From NCBI GenBank assembly GCA_032353305.1, contig JAUCNG010112213.1:1-13731 (forward strand): a stretch of 13,731 nucleotides of DNA, read 5' to 3'. Position numbers and translations under genes: made by a program. The notes under the pieces are model-generated. The model searched no databases, was not told the DNA's origin, and was given only the letters and a program-made list of their open reading frames with translations. Of this stretch, positions 7,181 through 13,731 are shown in pieces (position 1 is the first letter of the stretch; each line of letters starts with the position of its first letter). The DNA comes from Cephalothrix spiralis (Eukaryota > Nemertea > Palaeonemertea > Archinemertea > Cephalotrichidae).

Positions 7181-8605
7181 TAAGGTGCACTTAAATATTC
7201 ATAAAGACTTGCGTATGTTTCATATAAGACATAGGCTGGCAATGTATATGTTATTTATACGATATTATATCAGAATATACTAGCAACGGGCTAAGGCTCG
7301 TCTAAAGCCCAACATTTTTGCTGCGTTTGCTTTAAACATTTTATTTGCAAATGGTATTTCCTTTTGTTATCTAACATCGACCAAACCGCGCAAACTCTGT
7401 GATATGACCAACTAAATCCGATGTATTTAAAGTTATCGCGAGACGATATCGATAGACGATGAATCACCCGCGCTTTTAATCATTTATGCAAGCGATACTG
7501 TACCAGTGTCCTAGTACTGGTATGAGCCAGTAAGAGGAACAATTTGTAAGAAGCTTGTTCTGGATAGTCAGTATGCCATTAACCGAATTTCTACGTTTTA
7601 TGAAGCTTGAATGACGCGTTACGAGTCCTCAAAACCATCAAATTCAGATCAGGTACATTGTGAAGATAATCTTACCCCTTAATCCCGATTAATTGTAGGT
7701 GATACCGTTTTATAGCATCCCAAGAGTTGCTGATTCTGGCTGAATGAATTTTTAGAGCCCTCATAAAGTTGCGGATAAGCTGTCTAGCTTAGACACTCGT
7801 ACATAAATGACGGTATCCAATGGTATAGTTATCGTAATTAGACTACGGTAATTGGATGTGAGTGTACAAAACAATTTACTGGCCAAACAAATATTTACAT
7901 GGACGTTGATATAGCCCATAGTTTACACAAAAAACAATTCTATACCTATCAATATGATAATTGAACGCTAATGACCTTATATTGAATTATGCGGGGTAAA
8001 TAAATGCACAGCTAAATATCTAACTACTCCAAATTGTTGATATTACCCGTGTTATTAGAATACCTCATATAATGAATAATAAATACTCTGGTGAACAACA
8101 GTTTACTATGATTCATTCTCAGTTTGGTTATCGATATTTTGAACTTCCACTTGACCAGGCTGGGGATCGTTACTCAGTAGGTAAGAAACAAAATACTGCA
8201 GGTGATGTTAAAGAACGATCTCATACTTCAGCATTTCGTTCGATTGTTTAAATCTCTGCCCGATATCGTGGCGATGAAATACAAATTAATTGATTCATAG
8301 AACACTGTATCTATAGAAGCTATAGAAAAAAAGGGAGGATAATGTAAGCAAAATGAGGGGGGGGGGGCTGCTCCAATTCTGAAGCCGTTGTCATAAAAAT
8401 GCCGAAACCTTCATCTATAAAATGCTACTAGCGCGTCCATTGACATCCTCCTACAAAGAGCTTTAAATTTGAGATCTCTAATGAATAGCTCCGCTCCTCT
8501 TTAAAAATATAAATGCTGATGCAATGCTGATAATATCAATACAATCAACCACGCGCTTGTTGGAACACGCGTAATAGCGTCAACTAAGTGTATTATTTAA
8601 TTCGA
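7181..8605. other. Long stretch with no gene seen
   Basis: No frame of useful length is present. Minor structures are a TACCAGT/ACTGGTA stem at about 7500-7521, a loose hairpin with ACACTC/GAGTGT and ATCCAAT/ATTGGAT at about 7792-7868, and an uninterrupted G tract at 8357-8367 that follows a purine-rich run. The first two are weak enough to be chance. Confidence 0.5.
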
Positions 8606-8611
8606 GTCAAC

Positions 8612-8684
8612 GGGAATTGGGAGCTAGTGGATAAGGCGATGGAATGCTAAACCAAGTGTCGATGGTTCGAATCACAACAAGGGG
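8612..8684 (+). pseudogene. tRNA-like sequence, Ser(GCU)-like, pseudogene or SINE head
   Basis: An A-box-like TGGGAGCTAGTGG is followed by ATAAGGCGATGG, an anticodon loop centred on GCT (AATGCTAAA) and the B box GGTTCGAATC at 8664-8673. The order and spacing match the tRNA-Ser(GCU) plan. The long variable arm typical of serine tRNAs is reduced to a few bases, the T stem does not close (GATGG against CACAA), and the acceptor ends do not pair. A working tRNA is therefore unlikely. It may be the head of a SINE whose body follows, unlike the 4171 family. Only about 40 bases of the anticodon and T regions are strong evidence. Confidence 0.55.
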
Positions 8685-9541
8685 AAAAACTCTAAATAAT
8701 TCATCAGCAGCAAGAAACGAAACTCAATGAAGGGTATGTAGAGATTCGGATGAATCAAAACCCCTCTTGGAAATAATTTCAATTGGATGTATTTCTAATA
8801 TTTCTGATAATTCATAATAAAGTCACACTATGACGTCATTCTAACTGTTATACATTTAATTGGGAGACCCTGTATTTTGCCAACTATCCGCGTGATTATT
8901 TTTAGAAAAAAACACTGGTTTGTTTATCTCGATGGGATATTTGTTCAGGCATTACAATAAAGCATTGTGCATCGAACATTATGATTGAGGGTATCAAGAT
9001 ACAAGATATCGGCCCAATCAATAGCTATTCAGTTTTTCTTCTACAAAAGATCAATCCAATCCATGTAAAAAATCTAATATATTGGAAGTCAAATATATAT
9101 GATCAATTACAAAATACGATAATCGAAAATTCCTCCTCTCTAGCTATTATTTGATAAGATAATGGCGAATGTTATGAATATAAAGTCAATATTTATCGAT
9201 TTATGATTTACATAAACATCTTAAAAAGACCAATAATCCTAAGGGCACTTGATTTAGATCGATCGAAGAAACTAGGTTCAAATGACCGCCATTAGAATTA
9301 AGAAACCGGAAGTGGGATTTGGTTTTATAAGCAAATGTAAAAATGTATAGTCTAGTCATATTACCCAGTCTCCTGTCAAAAGAGAGCTAAAGTAAATGGA
9401 AAGTTATAGTTACGATTCAAAATGGCCGCCATTATAACTAGCCTTCCCCTAGTTGCTTTAGTAAACGAAGGGCTATGTGCTCCCCGTCATCTCCTTGTTA
9501 CAAGGGGACGGATCGTCATGCATCTATCGCTCTGTTTCTAC
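8685..9541. other. No supported gene; promoter-like motifs
   Basis: TGACGTCA occurs at 8831-8838. ACCGGAAGTG, an exact ETS/GABP-type consensus, lies at about 9305-9314. Two related strings hold GCCGCCAT: TTCAAATGACCGCCATTAGAATTA (about 9279-9302, given here only by its ends in other entries) and AAAATGGCCGCCATTATAAC near 9419-9438; both carry the CCAT core recognised by YY1. A 79-codon frame starts in the second string but soon runs into the minisatellite. The motifs could mark a promoter or a repeat end; no transcription unit is shown. Confidence 0.3.
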
Positions 9542-9829
9542 TCGATTCACCCTACTTTGCATGGTCTATCAATATCTCGATTCACCCTACTTTGCATGGT
9601 CTATCAATCTAGAATAGCTTCAGACAAAAGAGAAAATTATCATTGTATTATATGTAGTTGACGCTTTAGAATAATTTTGCATGGTCTATCAATCTCGAAT
9701 CACCCTATTTTGCCTTGTCTATCAATCTCGATTCACCCTATTTTGCATTGTCTATCGATCTCGATTAACCCAATTTTACATGGTCTATCAATCTCGAATC
9801 ACTTTTTTTGCATGGTCTATCAATCTAGA
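9542..9829. repeat. 33-bp minisatellite, array 1
   Basis: Seven full or partial units of a 33-bp motif (TTTGCATGGTCTATCAATCT followed by CGATTCACCCTA) occur here. Two lie at 9542-9610 and five at 9676-9829, separated by a 65-bp non-repeat segment. Units differ by one to five bases. Because 33 is a multiple of three, frames across the array translate into 11-residue repeats (HGLSIS..HPIL), which explains the apparent 78- and 79-codon frames. No protein function is implied. Confidence 0.9.
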
Positions 9830-10301
9830 ATAGCTTCCGACAAAATTATCATTATAATTATAATTAAGGGGTTCTACAGATTTATTGGGATAATTTTCCC
9901 CGACTTTCCATGACCATTTCTAACCATTTTCCCTGACTTTCTTAATTTTCATTATCGAAATATCAGAGAATATCTGCAACTTTATTTCTAAACAAAAACA
10001 GATTCATCTTAATAAAGTAAACAAATACAAAGAGCTAATCTCAACTTTTCTATATAAATCTTACAAACCAACTTAATAAATCCGAACGGCGCCTGGCGCA
10101 GAAAATTTTGAGTTTTTAAGTATAAGACACTACATTTTTTGGTATTTCAGAAAATTTTCCCTGACCAAAAATATGAATTCCCAGGCTTTCCATGACTTTC
10201 CCTGACCAATTTTCAATTCTCTGACTTTCCCTGACTTTCCAGGTTTCCCTGACCCTGTAGACACCCTGTAGGCCTAATAGTAGTTGACGCTTTAGAATAA
10301 T
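9591..10301. repeat. Duplicated composite block, second copy split by an insertion
   Basis: In block A (9591-9675) a minisatellite unit runs into AGAATAGCTTC, then GACAAAA and ATTATCATT, and finally GTAGTTGACGCTTTAGAATA (9654 on). In block B the same opening (about 31 identical bases from 9807 to 9837) and ATTATCATT are present, but the GTAGTTGACG end lies at 10280-10301. The intervening material is mainly the 403-bp element at 9866-10268. Block A thus approximates the empty site. Confidence 0.75.
9866..10268. mobile_element. hAT-like MITE with CAGGGTGTCTACAG ends
   Basis: The right end CTGTAGACACCCTG (10255-10268) is the inverse of the left end AAGGGGTTCTACAG (9866-9879), with three mismatches. 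Both ends carry repeated CCCTGACTTTCC or TTCCATGACTTTCC motifs, whose reverse complement is the TCAGGGAAAGTCATGG type. CAGGG-like ends are typical of hAT-superfamily non-autonomous elements; I recall similar repeats being widespread in marine invertebrates. No transposase is encoded. The 79-codon minus-strand frame with VRE and SGK words is translated repeat, not a gene. No matching 8-bp target duplication is visible: the flanks are TTATAATT and TAGGCCTA. Confidence 0.7.
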
Positions 10302-10736
10302 AAGATTATTCCTGATTATTCCATAGCCAGGTTTAATATCTTTTAGACTTCTCATTGCCTAAAGGCTAATAATTCGTCAAAAAATCAAAATGTCATCTAT
10401 ATTCTAATAAATGCATTAATGCCACGTTGATCTGGGCCATGACGTCATTATTCGATTTCAGTTTGTTTGTTTATTCATTTTCCCGATAAAAAATAAGTGA
10501 CTATACAAATTTGTAATGGATATTATAGAAAATGAACACAAAATGTAGATATGCTTACAAACCTGTTTACTTTATAGGTTGCCGGTCCTTGGTAATAGTC
10601 GAACTGAAAAATATAAAAAAGCATTATTAAATAAATAATTAAATAAATAATAACATGTTTTTTAATACAGCTCAATTCAAAGAAACCACATTAATAACGT
10701 TCCTTTTAAACGGTAAAACCATTTACACAATGTCCT
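10302..10736. other. No gene seen
   Basis: This stretch is A+T-rich and holds a TGACGTCA palindrome at 10440-10447 and an AATAAATAATTAAATAAATAATA simple tract (about 10628-10651; length 24, partly overlapping motifs). Nothing else was identified. Confidence 0.45.
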
Positions 10737-10738
10737 TA

Positions 10739-10968
10739 AAGCAGCATTTCGGTTTAAAAACTCCTGTAACGAGGGTGCATAATCCTAATGTAACCAACAC
10801 CTGCCAAAGGTAACTATAACAACGCGCTTTAAAGATCGTTGAATTAGAATGTTACGAAAGATGACCTATATACACAAAGGGTGTGTGGCGGACAGCTGGA
10901 ACTGGATTCGTTGGTACAAATGTCTGACAGACTCGTGACCAGCGATTTTTTAAACCGAAATGCTGCTT
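10739..10968. mobile_element. 230-bp MITE with 22-bp perfect inverted ends
   Basis: Bases 10739-10760 (starting AAGCAGCATTTCGGTTTA) are the exact reverse complement of 10947-10968. TA lies immediately outside both ends (10737-10738 and 10969-10970), as expected for a TA target duplication. The interior of about 186 bp does not fold on itself obviously and encodes no transposase. This is a non-autonomous DNA element. TA-targeting superfamilies such as Tc1/mariner are the natural suspects, but the family is not identified. The intact ends suggest a fairly recent insertion. Confidence 0.9.
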
Positions 10969-10970
10969 TA

Positions 10971-11051
10971 ACCTCGATTTAAATTCCAACTCGTAGAATC
11001 ATCAAGAATCTATGTTTTTTAGGATCTTAGTTCGAGGTCAAGGTCACGTTG

Positions 11052-11085
<34 letters not shown>

Positions 11086-11404
11086 ATGTCTTTGGTCAAC
11101 AAAATAACCGATGACATATGAATCGCGACAAACATCGTTAGAACGACATGATATATGACAATTATAGGGATAAGCCTGGAATTGTAGGTTTTGGTAAAGG
11201 AAATTCGCTGGGGAATAACCATTAACCAACTCCCTTGCCTATTCCTGACCAACTAAATAGACCAGAATACCCTTTATAAATAATGTAAACCTAATTGAAG
11301 AAAGCAAACATATTGGTTGTCTCGTGTTGCCAACGTACTTTCTAGATACGTCATTTTGATAATTAGTGTTTTAATCAATTTTACCTTCGATTTAAGTCTT
11401 CCAC
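10971..11404. other. No gene seen; holds a microsatellite
   Basis: Apart from the tetranucleotide tract at 11052-11085, nothing recognisable was found. AGTTCGAGGTCAAGGTCACG at 11030-11049 contains two half-sites AGGTCA and AGGTCA-like words (GAGGTCA, AAGGTCA) spaced like a nuclear-receptor direct repeat; this is a motif match only. Confidence 0.4.
11052..11085. repeat. (TATC)n microsatellite
   Basis: An uninterrupted tract of eight and a half TATC units. It is probably length-polymorphic. No function is implied. Confidence 0.97.
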
Positions 11405-11417
11405 TGCATGGTCTATA

Positions 11418-11441
11418 GCCATACATGTATATATATATGGC
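11418..11441. repeat. A+T-rich short hairpin
   Basis: GCCATA pairs with TATGGC around an alternating TA core. It directly follows a solitary GCATGGTCTAT word of the minisatellite (11405-11415). Confidence 0.5.
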
Positions 11442-11488
11442 TTACTTTATAGTGCAATGAATTTTATTTCAATACAAAATGTATATTG

Positions 11489-11512
11489 GTAGGCCTATGG
11501 TAGGCCTATGAT
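11489..11512. repeat. Tandem TAGGCCTATGG duplication
   Basis: Two adjacent copies of a unit containing the palindrome TAGGCCTA. The same eight bases also flank the hAT-like element at 10269-10276. Confidence 0.7.
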
Positions 11513-11550
11513 GTTTTTTGTTACAAAAAGAAGGACCGTGGTTTTCAGAT

Positions 11551-11676
11551 ACCCTATTTTGCATGCTCTATCAATCTAAATCCGCCTCTTTTTGCATGGT
11601 CTATCAATAAATCTCGATTCACCCTAAATTGCGTGGTCTATCAATCTCGATTCACCCTATTTTGCATGGTCTATAT
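11551..11676. repeat. 33-bp minisatellite, array 2
   Basis: Four units of the motif seen at 9542-9829 (ACCCTATTTTGCATGGTCTA type) lie here, with indels in the second unit. Solitary words of the motif lie at about 11405 and 12981. Two arrays of one minisatellite 1.7 kb apart point either to a dispersed element that carries the array or to an old array divided by later insertions. Confidence 0.88.
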
Positions 11677-11680
11677 ATCT

Positions 11681-11786
11681 TTAGAGGACATATTAGAAAT
11701 GTAATTCAAAAAGTTACTAAGAGGTGGCAGCACTTACAGCCACCTCTTAGTAACTTTTTGAACTAAATTTCTAATATGTCCTCTAA
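11681..11786. mobile_element. 106-bp hairpin MITE with ATCT target duplication
   Basis: The arms 11681-11728 and 11739-11786 pair with only two mismatches in 48, around a ten-base loop. Ends are TTAGAGGACA and TGTCCTCTAA. ATCT flanks both sides (11677-11680 and 11787-11790). It follows the last minisatellite unit, whose CTATCAATCT is interrupted to CTATATATCT at the junction. It has no coding capacity. A transcript would be a nearly perfect 48-bp stem, so a hairpin-RNA source is an alternative or additional role. Confidence 0.85.
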
Positions 11787-11790
11787 ATCT

Positions 11791-12440
11791 AAAAGGTAAT
11801 CAGTGTGTGTTATGTGATTTAATTACAAAATAAACTCTCTAGATTATCTAGAAAATTCAGTTTTGCTGCTTGATAGCCTTATTTCTGCCTCAAAAGTGAG
11901 TTTAAAAAACAACAACATAGTAAACGTGAAAATCGGAACGTTGCCAAATGATTGTTTCGGGAGTTTTCGACTTCAGTCTCGGATGCATATTGTCGTATTT
12001 GAGAGGGGGAACATGTCTCATTTAACTGAATTTATGAATAACAAATAATTGACGGATGGAGTTGCGGTTTTTTGTTTCTGGGAAAGAAAGAGTTAACGTA
12101 TTTTTTAAATTTAACAGTAAATCGATCAGACGGGTTAAACATTTAATATTATTTCGATAAAAATCGCCAAAAACGCTATAAAATGTTGTTTATTCTTTCC
12201 ATCTATTATTAATACTACAATTGTTGTATCGGAAAATTTTAAATAGCGATACATTAAAGAAATTTACTATGCCTTGACGTTTCCATACATATGAAACATA
12301 TGTTGTTACCTATGGCATATAACAATGGATTGTTTAGTAAAATCCTTGACAAGATTTTAAGTCCACTCCGAGAGATTTTGAACTATTACATCAATAAAGA
12401 TATATGTCAAATCTATAAGAGTATTGGTACAAAGCTTGAA
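11791..12440. other. No gene seen
   Basis: A 61-codon frame at 11863-12048 is unrecognised and probably chance. A short palindrome ACATATG-AAA-CATATGT lies at 12287-12303. No other feature was found. Confidence 0.5.
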
Positions 12441-12808
12441 TAGAATTCAATGTATCAAACATTGATCCATTGCATAGTAATAGCTGAGATTTAAAATGTA
12501 TACGTGACGCCAGGATATTGCGCTATTTCAAATTCAATCTCAAAATGTATGTGATTTATCCCTTTGCAAACAGACTAAATCTCTGCTTTTTGTCGCTAAG
12601 ACATCGTCGCTATAAAATGTCTAATATATTTTAGTTAACACTAACCAAGCTGCAAAATGTATGGTAATTCATTATCAATATCAAATGTTTAAACTTTGTA
12701 ACAACAACTAAATTCTCATCAATTTTGGTCCCGCGAGCAAGATTAGAACCAGCAACCTAGAATTCAATGTATCAAACATTGATCCAATACAGTAATAGCT
12801 GAGATTAT
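12441..12808. repeat. ~50-bp direct repeat, 317 bp apart
   Basis: TAGAATTCAATGTATCAAAC and the following nine bases (29 in all) are identical at 12441-12469 and 12758-12786. The match continues, after a small indel, through AGTAATAGCTGAGATT in both copies. Each copy contains CAATG..CATTG, able to form a small stem. The second copy abuts a tRNA-like fragment. The repeats may be ends of one insertion or a local duplication. Confidence 0.85.
12723..12757 (-). repeat. tRNA-like 3' fragment (B-box remnant)
   Basis: On the minus strand the sequence reads GGTTGCTGGTTCTAATCTTG then CTCGCGGGACC. GCTGGTTCTAATC resembles the T arm and B box of a tRNA (GGTTCGAATC), with one substitution in the conserved core. 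There is no A box on its 5' side; instead the direct-repeat copy begins. It may be the truncated head of a SINE or a chance match. Confidence 0.3.
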
Positions 12809-13098
12809 AAATCGTATCTTAGATGCGTACGGCCTTTTCAAAACATAAATTCTGATTTTCCCTTACCAAGCAGTTTTATTATCATATTAGCTTCATCAGC
12901 GACCACATCAAAGGGTCGCTTCATTTATTTTATCAGGTTATCAATTAATAAATGAGTTTACCATTTCTAAATGGTTTTATCATGGTCTATCCAATCCCAG
13001 TTGATTATCAATCGAATATCTAAATTTACCTCCAAGAGTAGTAGGAATGTGTATCGTGGATGCCATTTTTAGAGCGACTTGAAAACATATAGGGTGCA
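12809..13098. other. No gene seen
   Basis: No coding or repeat feature was found except the isolated CATGGTCTATC word near 12981. Confidence 0.45.
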
Positions 13099-13100
13099 TA

Positions 13101-13570
13101 CTATATTCGCCGGTATAAATATTCTTCGTTGACTGGAAAAACCTTTTTTTTTGTTTTGAACTATATTTCCTGAAAATTTCAAAATCGCCGTTTGCTTACT
13201 TTTCGATGCTCGGTCGAGTTAAAGCGATGCGCAAGGGCAAATCGTAAACAAAAACAGCGGATTCAGGTAAAATAGGGGCATCTTTCTATCTGTTCGTAAT
13301 ACATTTATGTGACGTAAAATCAGCCGTTACTGCAGGAGTGAATGATAATGGCGTCACACCTAATTCGTTAATAACTCTGTAACGGCTGCTTTTACGACAT
13401 ATAGATGTATAGCAGACAGATAGAAACATGCCCCTATTTTACCGGAATTTATTGTTATTTTTGCGATTTGTGCAAGCGCAACTCTAAAACTCGACCGCGC
13501 ATTTTGAAATTTTAAGGTAATTATGTTGGGTCATCATAGATCAAAACCAGAATTACAGCCGGCCATGGTC
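13101..13570. mobile_element. Foldback MITE with CTATATTCGCCG end, copy 2 (empty-site copy)
   Basis: The left end CTATATTCGCCGG (13101-13113), preceded by TA (13099-13100), is identical to that of copy 1. The same order of shared strings follows: TTCCTGAAAAT, AAAATCGCCG, CGGATTC.GGTAAAATA, TTTCTATCTGT, AATACATTTAT and AATCAGCCG. The right half folds back: TAACGGCTG, CAGATAGAAACATG, CATGCCCCTATTTTACCGG and CAACTCTAAAACTCGAC. The right terminus is decayed (CCGGCCATGG instead of CCGGCGAATATAG), so the end is approximate. The centre, CTCTGTAACGGCTG at about 13375-13388, has no hairpin insert. Confidence 0.8.
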
Positions 13571-13731
13571 AGAAAATAATTTAAAAAAACTCTAGGGACG
13601 AGGTTGGGTATTTTGTCACACTTTGCTCCATATTACAGACTACTCAATCAATATATTTAAAAGTAATCAGAAAACACTTTCATCAACCGGCTCACATGTG
13701 TTCACAGTTAAGTGATCAACAACAGAATAAT
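13571..13731. other. No gene seen
   Basis: Nothing recognisable was found in the last 160 bases. GGGACGAGGTTGGG at about 13596 echoes a word of the nested hairpin MITE (GGGACGAGGTCGG), too short to call. Confidence 0.4.

Noticed and set aside
9676-9829. CRISPR array
   Set aside because: Units are contiguous 33-bp tandem repeats without unique spacers, and the window looks eukaryotic.
9422-9913. Two frames with 11-residue repeats as a repeat protein
   Set aside because: The 33-bp unit length keeps frames open; substitutions between units show no sign of protein-level constraint and the non-repeat insert breaks the pattern.
10116-10355. 79-codon minus-strand frame with VRE/SGK words
   Set aside because: It is translation of the repeated TCAGGGAA-type motifs of the hAT-like MITE.
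11030-11049. Nuclear-receptor element from two AGGTCA words
   Set aside because: Short motif match with no supporting promoter or gene nearby.
3862-13605. Shared word AGGGACGAGGT at about 3863 and 13594, like part of the nested hairpin
   Set aside because: Only 11-12 bases match and the flanks do not align, so chance is likely.

Overview
This window reads as non-coding eukaryotic DNA, most plausibly from an invertebrate animal. It is about two thirds A+T by eye. No open frame exceeds 108 codons, and there are no Shine-Dalgarno-led gene runs or operons. It does hold tRNA-derived SINE-like repeats, short terminal-inverted-repeat elements (MITEs), long foldback hairpins, a 33-bp minisatellite and simple-sequence tracts. 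The animal assignment is an inference from this repeat content, in particular an element with CAGGG-type ends rich in TCAGGGAA-like motifs, a type I associate with animal and especially marine invertebrate genomes. The species cannot be named from the sequence. I found no protein-coding gene I can support.

Layout. 1-530: three copies of a short unit surrounding a degraded tRNA-derived SINE. 964-1412: a hairpin with arms of about 200 bp. 1500-3300: several compact hairpins (1549-1607, 2180-2261, 2717-2760, 3164-3274). 3300-4170: featureless apart from weak coding-like frames. 4171-4515: two SINE copies joined tail to tail. 5437-6140: a foldback MITE with TA-flanked ends that carries a second, younger hairpin MITE inside it (5714-5930). 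6167-6222: another hairpin. 6817-7015: a 19-bp A+T minisatellite, followed by a small G+C-rich island. 7180-8600: almost nothing recognisable. 8612-8684: a second, different tRNA-like sequence. 9250-9440: promoter-like ETS and CCAT motifs. 9542-10301: the 33-bp minisatellite with a larger duplicated block, one copy of which is split by a hAT-like MITE. 10739-10968: a clean TIR element flanked by TA. 11052-11085: a tetranucleotide microsatellite. 11551-11676: a second minisatellite array abutting a hairpin MITE with a 4-bp target duplication. 12441-12808: a 50-bp direct repeat beside a tRNA-like fragment. 13101-13570: a second copy of the 5437-6140 family.

The elements do not form a pathway. 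What can be read is an order of events. The second copy of the large foldback family supplies the empty site for the nested hairpin, and a duplicated block in the minisatellite gives an approximate empty site for the hAT-like MITE. At least six structures are predicted to fold into long or compact hairpins if transcribed. That makes the window a possible source of small RNAs, but nothing here proves transcription.
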